36,738 nt of DNA from Planctomycetia bacterium (GTDB lineage: Bacteria; Planctomycetota; Planctomycetia; Gemmatales; Gemmataceae): assembly GCA_005799265.1 (NCBI GenBank), contig SYHD01000143.1, positions 1 to 36,738 on the forward strand, read 5' to 3'. Positions 17,174 through 25,084 of this stretch are shown here, one piece after another. Numbering within the stretch: position 1 is the stretch's first letter; the number at the start of each line of letters is the position of its first letter. A model generated the notes under the pieces. It worked only from the letters and a program-made list of their open reading frames with translations, was not told where the DNA came from and searched no databases. The position numbers and the translations under genes were made by a program.

Positions 17174-17334
17174 CTCCCCTCTCCCCCTGTACTCAGGGGG
17201 AGAGGGGCCGGGGGTGAGGGGGCTGCGCATTCAGTTGCGGTATCCCACAGTAAAATGGTCTGAGACTCAAGCTCCTGGCGCTTCGTCCCCCTCACCCCCG
17301 CCCCTCTCCCCCTGAGTACAGGGGGAGAGGGGAG
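17174..17334. repeat. Palindromic repeat family A, inverted pair (copies 3 and 4)
   Basis: Copy 3 (17174-17222) and copy 4 (17287-17334) are nearly identical but oppositely oriented, differing by one base in a C/G run, around a 64-base centre. Each copy is itself palindromic (CTCTCCCCCTGTACTC with GGGGGAGAG). The pair lies between the 5' ends of the divergent terminase and TPR genes. Confidence 0.92.
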
Positions 17335-17390
17335 TTGCCGGCCTCTTGAATTTGCGTCACCGTCTGGTACGCTTGAATCGGGAGACCGCC

Positions 17391-18806
17391 ATGTCGAAGT
17401 CCGCCAACGCCCTGCCGAAAATGAGCGCCGAGCAGCGCCGCGCCGCCCTCGGCCAATACGAGCGCGCCAAACAGGTCCTCCAAGGCGGCGAGTTTGACTA
17501 TGGTCTGCAACTCCTCCTGACTTGCTGCACCATCGACCCCGGCAATCTCATCTATCGCAAGACGCTGCGGCAATCCCAGCGCGCCAAATATCAAGACAAC
17601 GAACGCGGCCAAACGCTTGCCTACGTGCGTTCGCTGATGGGCCGATTTCGCCTCAAGCGCGCGATGATGCGCGGCGATTATCTCGCCGCGCTGGGCCTGT
17701 GCGAGCTGATCTTCCTGCGCAATCCGTGGGATTTGGGAACGCATCTGACGATGGCCGAGGCGTTTGAGGAACTCGAATGCCCGGATCACGCCCTGTGGAC
17801 GCTCGAGCAGATTCGTTCCAGCAACCCCAACAATCCGCGCGTCAATCGACCTCTTGCGCGGCTCTACGAGAAGCGTGGGAACTTCAATCAGGCCATCGCC
17901 CTGTGGGAACTCGTGCGCAAGGCGGATCCGACCGATCAGGAGGCGTCGCGCAAGTCGAAGGACTTGGCCGCCAGCGCCACGATCGCTAAGGGACGCTACG
18001 AGGAAGTGCTGAAAGGCGAGGCGTCGTCGCCGAGCGAACAAGTGGACGACAAGGCCACCGAGGAAGCGGTATCCGAGGATCGCAATCCGCGCGAGGTCGC
18101 CAACCTCATGGAGAAGATCAAGCAGAACCCGAAGAACGCCAACGGCTACCTGCAATTGGCGCGCGTCTATCGCAAGGCGGAGCAACCCGAAAAGGCCAAG
18201 GCGATCCTCGAAGAGGGCTTGGGGCCGACCGGCAACGGCTTCGACCTGACGCAGGAACTCTTCGATCTCGCCATTGATCCGTTCCGCCAGGACCTTGCCA
18301 TTGCCGAGGAACGGTTGCGCAAGAAATCGAACGACAAGGAACTGCAACAAGTCCGTGATAAGCTCGTCAAGGAGATCAACGCGCGCGAGCTGGAGTATTA
18401 TCGCAAGCGTTCGGATCGCGTTCCGACTGATATTGCCGCCCGTTTCGAGATGGGCCTGCGTCTTATGCACGTCGGCCAAATCGAAGAGGCAATCAAGGAA
18501 TTGCAACAGATCCGCAACGATCCGCGTCATCACGCCAAAGCGCTCTTCTACCTCGGCAGGTGTTTCCAAAAGCACAAGAACTGGCGGCTCGCCCAGCGCA
18601 ATTTCGAGGAGGCGCTACAAAGCTTTGGCAGCGGCGAGGAGTCTCTCAGGAAGGAAACGATGTTCCACCTGGCCGTCGGGTACGCCAGCGCCGGCGAAAT
18701 CAATCGCGCCGTCGATCTCGGCTGTGAGCTGGCCAATCTCGATTTCAACTACAAAAACATCGGCACGCTGCTCGACGAATGGCAGACCAAGGCGTCCAGA
18801 GGGTGA
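17391..18806 (+). CDS. TPR-repeat protein
   Basis: 471 residues. GGGAG lies 7 bases before ATG 17391; a TTG at 17346 in the same frame is not supported. Several tetratricopeptide-like helical pairs can be read: ALGQYERAKQVLQGGEFDYGLQLL, LTMAEAFEELECPDHALWTLEQI, NRPLARLYEKRGNFNQAIALWEL, GYLQLARVYRKAEQPEKAKAILEE, ARFEMGLRLMHVGQIEEAIKELQQI and ALFYLGRCFQKHKNWRLAQRNFEEAL. A charged linker occupies about 210-235. There is no signal peptide or membrane segment, so it is probably a cytoplasmic protein-binding scaffold. The MoaD/ThiS-like gene begins 6 bases after its stop, implying cotranscription. The partner is unknown. Confidence 0.9.
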   Translation: MSKSANALPKMSAEQRRAALGQYERAKQVLQGGEFDYGLQLLLTCCTIDPGNLIYRKTLRQSQRAKYQDNERGQTLAYVRSLMGRFRLKRAMMRGDYLAALGLCELIFLRNPWDLGTHLTMAEAFEELECPDHALWTLEQIRSSNPNNPRVNRPLARLYEKRGNFNQAIALWELVRKADPTDQEASRKSKDLAASATIAKGRYEEVLKGEASSPSEQVDDKATEEAVSEDRNPREVANLMEKIKQNPKNANGYLQLARVYRKAEQPEKAKAILEEGLGPTGNGFDLTQELFDLAIDPFRQDLAIAEERLRKKSNDKELQQVRDKLVKEINARELEYYRKRSDRVPTDIAARFEMGLRLMHVGQIEEAIKELQQIRNDPRHHAKALFYLGRCFQKHKNWRLAQRNFEEALQSFGSGEESLRKETMFHLAVGYASAGEINRAVDLGCELANLDFNYKNIGTLLDEWQTKASRG

Positions 18807-18812
18807 GCGCGC

Positions 18813-19076
18813 ATGCCGACTGTCTGGATCCCCGCTCTGTTGCGACATCTGACTCACGAGCAGGAATCGATCGATGTGAAGGGCTCAACGGTTTCCGAAG
18901 TGATCGACGCACTCGACGCGCGTTATCCCGGCGTCAAGATTCGTCTCGTCCAGGCCGATCGCTTGAAACCGGGCATCGCGGTCGTCATCGATTCGCAGAT
19001 CATGCGCGGCGGCTTGTCTGAGGCGGTAAGCGAAAACAGCGAAGTACACTTCATCCCGGCGATAGGCGGCGGATGA
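18813..19076 (+). CDS. MoaD/ThiS-like ubiquitin-fold sulfur-carrier protein
   Basis: 87 residues with the beta-grasp pattern VWIPALLRHLTHEQESIDV, then TVSEVIDALDARYPGVKIRLV, VVIDSQIMRGG, and SEVHFIPAIGGG at the extreme C-terminus. A C-terminal Gly-Gly is the adenylation and thiocarboxylation site of MoaD, ThiS and related carriers; here there are three glycines. No E1-like, MoaE or ThiG gene is adjacent, so the pathway (molybdopterin, thiamine, cysteine or tungsten cofactor, or protein modification) cannot be decided. It follows the TPR gene by 6 bases. Confidence 0.88.
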   Translation: MPTVWIPALLRHLTHEQESIDVKGSTVSEVIDALDARYPGVKIRLVQADRLKPGIAVVIDSQIMRGGLSEAVSENSEVHFIPAIGGG

Positions 19077-19744
19077 CTACACGGACGACGGAAGAAGAAA
19101 AGAGCCTCCCCCTGCCTTGTTTTGTGGGAGTGACTCTAGAAGTTGTAGTTCAAGAAGTTTCTGGAGATGGTTACCCAGGGCAAAGCGAAGGCTCGCGTCC
19201 CGCTCTGCCCCGAGCGTACCGGGGTGGGAGTTCATAAAGGCAGGGTGAGGCTCTCAAGGTGCAAGAGACCGGGACTCGCTACCGCTCTCTTACGACAGTA
19301 TGAGTAGAGCAATGCCGATGCCAAACGGATCCGAAAGATCGGCACCCGTGAAGGAATTGACCTAACGTCCTTTGAACGCGCGAGTTGTGATCCTGGCTTG
19401 TCGCGTTTTCATTTCGATTCCGCTAATGCGCGCGCAACGCACATCTTGGGATATTCGCCAAATTGCTCTCTTTCGCTGCAAACCACCCTCGCAGTATCGT
19501 GCGCTTTGCCGCACTTTGCGACAGGAGTTCTTTGAGCGACCTCGGACCGCACTTGCCATGCAATGCGTAAGAACCGCACGACCTTTGCCGAGGATACCTG
19601 TGCGCGGAAAAAATCGTCCAATCAAGTCGTGAAGATTTGCTCAAGTTTCAAACGGGGCGCATGATGGTAATGTAACGGGTTCGTGCGAGAGGCCGCACAC
19701 CGTTGCGAATGGGTTATCCGGAACAGACAACAGAGGACTCTCCG
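19077..19744. other. Gene-poor stretch of about 670 bases
   Basis: No open frame here has convincing coding character: the candidates on the two strands overlap each other at 19362-19632, lack recognisable domains and lack ribosome sites. The first 270 bases contain the RNA-like fold described separately. I see nothing interpretable in 19345-19700 beyond low-grade composition. The end of the stretch must hold the promoter and ribosome site (AGAGGA, 7 bases before ATG 19745) of the lipoprotein gene. Confidence 0.6.
19101..19344 (+). ncRNA. Candidate structured RNA of unknown family
   Basis: An 18-base closing stem (19101-19118 with 19237-19254, one mismatch) encloses two inner hairpins: 19134-19141 with 19159-19166 (CTCTAGAA / TTCTGGAG), and 19178-19182 with 19206-19210, extended by AGCG/CGCT. 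A further hairpin pairs TGCCGAT (19313-19319) with ATCGGCA (19338-19344). The shape is a branched rod. It lacks the signature sequences of tmRNA, SRP RNA or RNase P RNA. A 6S-like RNA is possible but not shown, and the strand is a guess. Confidence 0.35.
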
Positions 19745-20071
19745 ATGCTCCGCCAAAAATTGGCAAGCCTCGCGCTAGCGTGTGGGCTCCTATTCACGAG
19801 TTCGGGATGCTGTGCGTTTTGCCAAGACGGCCAACTCTTCCCGCGACTATTTCGCAGCCATTATCGACCTTGCTTGTTTCACAACCATCGTCAAAAAGGC
19901 GAGTGCGAATGCCAGTCGATGCCCGACGGCGTGTTCGGTCCGATCTTGACCGGCCCGCAGTTTCCGGGACCGGCGGGGACGATCCCGATCACGAACGCGC
20001 CTGTGCCGCAGCCGCCGCAGGTCTTCAAGGTTCCACAAGCGCAGGCGACGCCATATAATCCGCCGAACTGA
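19745..20071 (+). CDS. Small Cys-rich lipoprotein, function unknown
   Basis: 108 residues from ATG 19745 with AGAGGA 7 bases upstream. A signal peptide ends in the lipobox-like SSGC (MLRQKLASLALACGLLFTSSGC spans 1-22), so the mature N-terminal cysteine would be lipidated. The middle carries several Cys and His residues (CCAFCQDG, HYRPCLFHNHRQKGECECQ) that could bind metal or form disulfides. The tail is Pro/Gln-rich. I do not recognise a named family. An upstream in-frame ATG at 19709 is less likely because it would bury the signal peptide. Confidence 0.75.
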   Translation: MLRQKLASLALACGLLFTSSGCCAFCQDGQLFPRLFRSHYRPCLFHNHRQKGECECQSMPDGVFGPILTGPQFPGPAGTIPITNAPVPQPPQVFKVPQAQATPYNPPN

Positions 20072-20087
20072 GCGTCTATGGCGCGGC

Positions 20088-20144
20088 CGTTTAGCGCTCG
20101 CAGGGATGTGCCAGGGACGGACACCTACAGGCTAGCGCTAAACG
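20088..20144. repeat. Palindromic repeat family D, copy 1
   Basis: CGTTTAGCGCTCGC at 20088 and GCTAGCGCTAAACG at 20131 form an inverted pair with one mismatch around a 29-base loop, between the lipoprotein stop and the next gene. Related pairs occur near 35297 and 35873. Confidence 0.75.
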
Positions 20145-20202
20145 AGCAATCGTTCGATGCGTATACTTTGCATGGCCCCCCTCTCTCTCCGAGGAGCCGA
20201 CC

Positions 20203-23200
20203 ATGCATCGCGCGTTTTCCATCTGGCTCGCCCTTATCGCTTATTCATTCCCGCCATTCTTCTCGCTTCATGCTCAAGAGGCAAAAGGTCTCGCCGAACT
20301 GCGCGCCGTTTACGCGACGACGCCACACGGCTACCCGACCGGCAAGGGCCTCGCGCGTCCGGACGTGAGCGTACCGTTTCGCTGGCATCATTTCCACGAC
20401 GGCGCGATCGAGCGCTTCGATGACGCACGCATGTTGACGCACACGGCTTCACTCAATCCACTCGACGGCGACGGCGTCAGCGTCGACTCGAAGAGCGGCG
20501 TCAAATTACAATGGACGGTGGAGCAGCGCACCGAGGGAAAGGTGGCGCTGGCCGTCGAATTCCCGACCGAGGCGATCAAAAAAGGCAAGGCGCTCGTTCA
20601 CATCAAGGGCATCGTGGGACCGCCATCCTTCTCCGAGTATCTGCGCGCTCGCAATCTGATGCACACCGCGTCTTGCTATGGGCCGCATTATCGCTGGATC
20701 AAGCTGGACGCGTTTAACCCCGGCACTGTCGAGCTGCGCGTGCGCGTCGCCGGCGTGCCGTTCGTCGTCCCCGTCGGCGCGAGCACGATCGCTGTTCGCA
20801 CCAATGACGCCGTCGAACGTGGCTATGCGTGCATTTTCAACAGCATTCCCGTCGAGGTTACCGCGCCGGCTGACAATGTGCGTTTGATCCTTGACAATCT
20901 GCGCATGGAGCAAGAACTCCCCGCCGTCCTCAGCAAGCGCGGCCGCATGCTGCAATTTGCCGGGCGAGCGGAAGCGAAGGATCCGCCGGTGGTCTGGCCG
21001 GGCTTCACGCAGGTCGAGGCAAGCGAGACCTACACGCCCGAGCGCGGCCACGGCTGGACGCAGCCGGTGAAGACGCGTCTGAACAGCGGGCACTCGTTTC
21101 GCAGCATGGAGAACGGCATCCTTTGGGGCCGAGTCTCGCGCATCGATGCGCCGTTGCGCGTTGATGTGCCTGACGGAAAGTACGGCGTCTATGTGATGAT
21201 CGGCGCACCGTCGCAAGGCTACGCATGGCCGAAAGGGATGACCGTCAAGCTCAACGGTAAGGAGCAGCGCCTCATCGATCCGCGCGCGGACGCCGCGGTT
21301 CGGCGCATGGCCCTCGGCGGTGAGGCGGTCGACTATCGGCCCGGGTTGTGCGTGTGGGAATCACTCGTCAGGCCCGCGTACTATCCGATCATGAACATTC
21401 TTTATGTTGACGCCATTGACAAGCATCTCATGATCGAGATGCCAAGCACCCTGTCGCTGCACGCGTTGCTCATCTTTCCCGCGGACGAAAAAGTCGCGGC
21501 CATGAAGGAGATCGGCAGGCTCAATTATCTGCTGGCCGAAAGCTGGGATGTCTCTCATCCGTGGGTGCGCGGCGGCTATGCCGAGAAGGTGCGCTACATC
21601 GGCCTGCATGGGGAGATGCTGTATCCCGAAACGATTCCCGACCGGCTCGCCGCGCTCAAGCTGATCGACACCGACTTCGCGCGCGGCTTCGTCACCTTTC
21701 AGCGTGGCCTGACCGAGGCCGTCTATCCCGACACGATCCCAACGCCGGAGGAAGCCGGCGTCAAGGAGGTTGCCCTCTTCGCGGCACGCGGCGAGCGCAC
21801 GGCGATGACGCTGGGCCTGCTGCCGTTGCGCGCCGTCGCCGGGTTGCAAGTCATCGTGAGCGACTTGAGGCGCGTGAATGGCGACAACAAAAAGGCGTGC
21901 CCACCGCCAGGCTCGATAGATGAAAGCGAACGCGCCTTTCTCCCCTCTCTCCCTGTACTCAGGGGGAGAGGGGTTGGGGGTGAGGGGGCTCTTTGCGCCG
22001 CGCAGAATCAGGATGCTCTACCAAGCGATCCTGCGCCTCCTCACCCCTACCCTCGGCCCCTGAGTACAGGGGGAGAGGGAGCCATGCGAATTGATGTACG
22101 TGTTTCTCGCTATCATCAAAAGTGCATGCAATTCGGCCATCACAATCACGATTACAATTATTGCGAACAATATCTCGTGCGTCGGCCGCGGCTCGATTTA
22201 CATCCCGGCGCGGCACGGCGCATCTACCTCGATATCCACGTGCCAACCGACTCGAAGCCCGGTAGATACGTAGGCACGATCACCATTGCGTCGGCCACGG
22301 GCCAAACGCTCGCCGCATTGTCGATCAAGCTCGACGTGCTTCCCTTCACGCTTGACGAGCCGGCGATTTTCCTCGCCAGCAGTCTCGACGACTCGCGTTT
22401 GAAGGACTATGGCTTCAACACGTTTCACACCAACCACGATCAGGCCGTCAAGCACGGCTACAAGGGCTATCTCGCCAACCTCGGCTACGCGGCGATCCCG
22501 TTCAAAGGCAAGCCGATCGGCTGGAGCACCTTTCTCGACAACAAGGAATTGCTCACGCCCGTGGTCGAAGCGAAGGCGCCGCGCGGTTTCTTCGGCGGCA
22601 TCGCGCCCGGCGCCTATGGCAAACCGAACGCGGCGCAGATCAGTCAGGAGTTTTTCGAGCGTGTGCGCAAAGAATATCCGCGCATCGACCTCCTGGGACG
22701 CACCGCGCCTGCATTCTACTTTCGCCAGGGCAAGGCGAGTTTTCAGTTGCCGCACGAGTGGATCGTCCTCGCCGGCCCCGCGACGCCCGACGAACCCAAG
22801 CTGATGGAGAAAGCCCAGCGCGACGGCGCCGACTTTTGGTACATCGACGGCCTGCGTCACGAAAAAGAGCAAGCGGGCCGCTTCACCTTTGGCTTTTGGC
22901 TATGGCGCTCCGGCGCGAAGGGCCGCTTCACCACGCTCGAAGCCGCCCTGCAATACGGCTACGGCACCGCGCGCGAGAGCTACAAGTGGGAGCCGTACTT
23001 CACGCTCCTGGACGTGACGACCTGCAACGTCGATCGCGCCTTGAAGGAATCGCTGGTCGATGGCGAGGTGAATCCGTCGCGCGATCTGATCCTGCTGCGT
23101 GAAGGGATCAACGACTATCGCTATGCGGCGACGCTTGAAAATCGTCTACGTGCTGCCCCGTCCAATCTCGCGGCGCGCAAATGTCTCGATGAGCTGCGCG

Positions 23201-23355
23201 CCGATCTGTCACTTGATCTGACGACGTACTACGAGAGCCGCGCCGGCGCCTACGGCGAGAACTGGCGTCCACTCGCGAACAATCCGTGGACGACCGCGCA
23301 GTTCACCCGTACCCGGCGCACGCTTGCGGATCATCTGATTGCGATTGGGAAATGA
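20203..23355 (+). CDS. Large secreted glycoside-hydrolase-like protein (DUF4091 / GH123-like)
   Basis: 1050 residues. A signal peptide (1-25, ending SLHAQ) is followed by several beta-rich domains. The region from about 630 (VSRYHQKCMQFGHHNHDYN) holds RRIYLDIHVPTDSKPGRYVGTITI with KLDVLPFTLDEP, the beta-sandwich phrase that precedes the barrel in GH123/DUF4091 proteins. The C-terminal FGFWLWRSG (about 896) and LLREGINDYRYAATLE (about 964) match the DUF4091 end. No catalytic acid pair could be assigned. Residues about 579-626 translate two oppositely oriented family A repeats in frame, probably in a linker. GAGGAG precedes ATG 20203. A role in extracellular polysaccharide breakdown is inferred. 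The DUF1080 gene follows. Confidence 0.78.
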   Translation: MHRAFSIWLALIAYSFPPFFSLHAQEAKGLAELRAVYATTPHGYPTGKGLARPDVSVPFRWHHFHDGAIERFDDARMLTHTASLNPLDGDGVSVDSKSGVKLQWTVEQRTEGKVALAVEFPTEAIKKGKALVHIKGIVGPPSFSEYLRARNLMHTASCYGPHYRWIKLDAFNPGTVELRVRVAGVPFVVPVGASTIAVRTNDAVERGYACIFNSIPVEVTAPADNVRLILDNLRMEQELPAVLSKRGRMLQFAGRAEAKDPPVVWPGFTQVEASETYTPERGHGWTQPVKTRLNSGHSFRSMENGILWGRVSRIDAPLRVDVPDGKYGVYVMIGAPSQGYAWPKGMTVKLNGKEQRLIDPRADAAVRRMALGGEAVDYRPGLCVWESLVRPAYYPIMNILYVDAIDKHLMIEMPSTLSLHALLIFPADEKVAAMKEIGRLNYLLAESWDVSHPWVRGGYAEKVRYIGLHGEMLYPETIPDRLAALKLIDTDFARGFVTFQRGLTEAVYPDTIPTPEEAGVKEVALFAARGERTAMTLGLLPLRAVAGLQVIVSDLRRVNGDNKKACPPPGSIDESERAFLPSLPVLRGRGVGGEGALCAAQNQDALPSDPAPPHPYPRPLSTGGEGAMRIDVRVSRYHQKCMQFGHHNHDYNYCEQYLVRRPRLDLHPGAARRIYLDIHVPTDSKPGRYVGTITIASATGQTLAALSIKLDVLPFTLDEPAIFLASSLDDSRLKDYGFNTFHTNHDQAVKHGYKGYLANLGYAAIPFKGKPIGWSTFLDNKELLTPVVEAKAPRGFFGGIAPGAYGKPNAAQISQEFFERVRKEYPRIDLLGRTAPAFYFRQGKASFQLPHEWIVLAGPATPDEPKLMEKAQRDGADFWYIDGLRHEKEQAGRFTFGFWLWRSGAKGRFTTLEAALQYGYGTARESYKWEPYFTLLDVTTCNVDRALKESLVDGEVNPSRDLILLREGINDYRYAATLENRLRAAPSNLAARKCLDELRADLSLDLTTYYESRAGAYGENWRPLANNPWTTAQFTRTRRTLADHLIAIGK
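21940..21988. repeat. Palindromic repeat family A, copy 5 (inside the secreted GH-like gene)
   Basis: CTCCCCTCTCTCCCTGTACT, then CAGGGGGAGAGGGG and TTGGGGGTGAGGGG, is read in frame as a peptide containing LPVLRGRGVGGEG. It is oriented like copy 3. Confidence 0.9.
22036..22080. repeat. Palindromic repeat family A, copy 6 (inverted, same gene)
   Basis: CCTCCTCACCCCTACCCTCG and GCCCCTGAGTACAGGGGGAG form a copy oriented opposite to copy 5 and 48 bases from it, read in frame as PHPYPRPLSTGGEG. Confidence 0.9.
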
Positions 23356-23390
23356 GCGTTGCGGCGCGGATCGAATACAATGCCATCTGC

Positions 23391-23442
23391 CGCTTGCGGC
23401 TTGGCGCTCGCAACGAAGCACGCGAGCGCCAAGCCGCAAGCG
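23391..23442. repeat. Palindromic repeat family C, copy 1
   Basis: Perfect 21-base arms (23391-23411 and 23422-23442, core CTTGCGGCTTGGCGCTCG) surround a 10-base loop between the secreted GH-like gene and the DUF1080 gene. A diverged copy is at 30535-30590. It could terminate the upstream transcript. Confidence 0.9.
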
Positions 23443-23460
23443 ATAAACACGGGAGCATCC

Positions 23461-24090
23461 ATGTTAGCCTACTCGAAGTACCAACTGTTCTGGGCAACGC
23501 TCATCATCGCCTTGACCGCGCTTGGCGGCCTTCGCGCACAAGAGGACAAGGGGCCTTCATTCGTCGCCATGTTCAACGGCAAAGACCTTTCGGGCTGGAT
23601 GTACCTCGGCAAAGGCGAGGGAACCTTCTCCGTGCAGGACGGCGCGATTCACTACAAAGGCGGCAACGGCTGGCTGTGCTACACTGTCAAGGAGTACGCA
23701 GACTTCGAATTGCAATGCGAGTTCAAGCTCATCAAGAAAGGCGGCGACGGCGGCATCTTCTTCCGCGCCTCCAAGGATGCTGCCGGCGCGAACTGGCCGA
23801 GCAAACGCTACGAACTGCAAGTCAAGGACTACGCCGAGCAAGGCCGGCTTTGGAACATGCCCTACAAGCTTGATAAAGAAAAGGTTGCCAAGGTCCGCAA
23901 GGCGCTGGGCGCATGGGAGACGTATCGCCTCGTCGTCCAGGGCGATTCGGTGCAGGTCTTCCTCAACGGCGAACTCGTCACCACCTCCGACGGCGCCAAA
24001 CGCAAGGAGCCCGGCTACATTGGCCTACAAGCCGAGGGAGGCGAACAAGCGTTTCGCAATCTGCGCGTGCGGGCGCTGCCCGCCAAGTGA
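23461..24090 (+). CDS. DUF1080 protein (3-keto-disaccharide hydrolase family)
   Basis: 209 residues. A signal peptide (about 1-26, ending GLRAQ) is followed by the DUF1080 (PF06439) concanavalin-like sandwich: FVAMFNGKDLSGW, VQDGAIHYKGGNGWLCY, DFELQCEFKL, GGDGGIFFRAS, RYELQVKDY, WETYRLVVQGDSVQVFLNGELV and GYIGLQAEGGEQAFRNLRVR. GGGAG sits about 6 bases before ATG 23461. Some family members hydrolyse 3-keto-glycosides, a step that follows Gfo/Idh-type oxidation of glycosides; a Gfo/Idh enzyme is encoded at 8356-9675, but linkage is not shown. Confidence 0.92.
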   Translation: MLAYSKYQLFWATLIIALTALGGLRAQEDKGPSFVAMFNGKDLSGWMYLGKGEGTFSVQDGAIHYKGGNGWLCYTVKEYADFELQCEFKLIKKGGDGGIFFRASKDAAGANWPSKRYELQVKDYAEQGRLWNMPYKLDKEKVAKVRKALGAWETYRLVVQGDSVQVFLNGELVTTSDGAKRKEPGYIGLQAEGGEQAFRNLRVRALPAK

Positions 24091-24094
24091 TCGC

Positions 24095-25084
24095 TCAACG
24101 ATCGAATCCCCACAGCTTCGCCGCGTTCTTGCCGAGGATCTTCGTGCGCTCCTCCGCCGTGAAAAATGGGATCTCCGTCTGAATCAACGCCAACTCCCGT
24201 TGCAGCGTCGGGCGATCTGCCTGCGCTCGTGTCGCACCGGGGAAGCCTGTTCCCCACAGCAGCCGATCGGCGCCGTACGCCTCATAGACCTTCTTGACTA
24301 GCGCGTACGTGTCGCGATATGGGTACTTCATCGACGGCGACAGGATCATCAGCTCCGAGACCTTGACGTAGACGTTCGGATACTTCGCCAGCGCCACTAA
24401 TTTCTTGATCTCCGGCTCTGGGTCCTTGGCCGTGAGGTCAACGCGGGCCAGATGGTCGATCACGACTTTGACCTTGGGATGCCGTCGCACCATGTCCTCC
24501 AGCTTCGGCAATTGCTCCGAGGCGATGAAGAAGTTGAAGACCGCGCCCAGCTCTTCCGCCTTTTGCCAGAGCGTGTCATTCGCCTTGGCATTGAGCCAGT
24601 CATCTTTTCCCTGATAGTACATGGGACTGAAACGCACGCCAGCCATGCCCGGCTCCTTCATCACGAGGGCGAGCTTCTCCGCGACCTTCGGATCGGTCGG
24701 GTCGATCAGCCCCTGGCCGCGAAAGCGTTTCGGGTGGGCCTTCAAGCAATGGAAGAGATAGCGATTGTCCCAGCCGTGCGAGATGGTTTGCACCAGCACG
24801 CAATGGGTGACGCCGAGTTCGTCCATCTCCTTGACGACGCGATCGAGCGAAGCCGGGATCGCCGGCGGCACGAACTTGGCGTCGTAGGGATGCGCGAACG
24901 GGAACTTGACGGGATCATCGCTCCAGACGTGCATGTGGACGTCGATGACGGGGCTCTTCTTCGGATGTAATCGTTCCCCCCTCTCCCCGGTACTCATGGG
25001 AGAGGGGAGGTGATCAGATGCTGCGGCGCCGATCAAGGACAAGGAAAGCAGAACGAACGGAACCGATAGCAGGATCTTCTTCAT
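24095..25084 (-). CDS. Secreted amidohydrolase-2-family protein with altered metal site
   Basis: 329 residues with a signal peptide (about 1-22). The TIM-barrel amidohydrolase (PF04909) features are DVHMHVW (H50, H52), ASLDRVVKEMDELGVTHCVLVQ, GMAGVRFSP, VVIDHLARVD (H211) and a C-terminal AAKLWGF. The expected GSD metal or catalytic aspartate is replaced in LLWGTGFPG (G280), and the strand AVFNFFIAS lacks the usual histidine. The protein may bind metal differently or lack the usual hydrolase or decarboxylase activity. Residues about 25-37 (LPSPMSTGERGER) translate a family A repeat behind the signal peptide. Its ATG overlaps the stop of the upstream rhomboid-like gene (ATGA), so translation is coupled; AAGGAG lies 5 bases upstream. 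Confidence 0.85.
   Translation of the reverse strand: MKKILLSVPFVLLSLSLIGAAASDHLPSPMSTGERGERLHPKKSPVIDVHMHVWSDDPVKFPFAHPYDAKFVPPAIPASLDRVVKEMDELGVTHCVLVQTISHGWDNRYLFHCLKAHPKRFRGQGLIDPTDPKVAEKLALVMKEPGMAGVRFSPMYYQGKDDWLNAKANDTLWQKAEELGAVFNFFIASEQLPKLEDMVRRHPKVKVVIDHLARVDLTAKDPEPEIKKLVALAKYPNVYVKVSELMILSPSMKYPYRDTYALVKKVYEAYGADRLLWGTGFPGATRAQADRPTLQRELALIQTEIPFFTAEERTKILGKNAAKLWGFDR
24976..25010. repeat. Palindromic repeat family A, copy 7 (inside amidohydrolase)
   Basis: CCCCCTCTCCCCGGTACTCA, then TGGGAGAGGGGAGG, is read in frame just after the signal peptide of the amidohydrolase. Confidence 0.85.

Noticed and set aside
19101..19344. tmRNA or RNase P RNA
   Set aside because: No tRNA-like acceptor end, tag frame, or P RNA core signature could be found on either strand.
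19362..19632. Small open frames on both strands in the gene-poor stretch
   Set aside because: They overlap each other on opposite strands, have no ribosome site and no recognisable domain.
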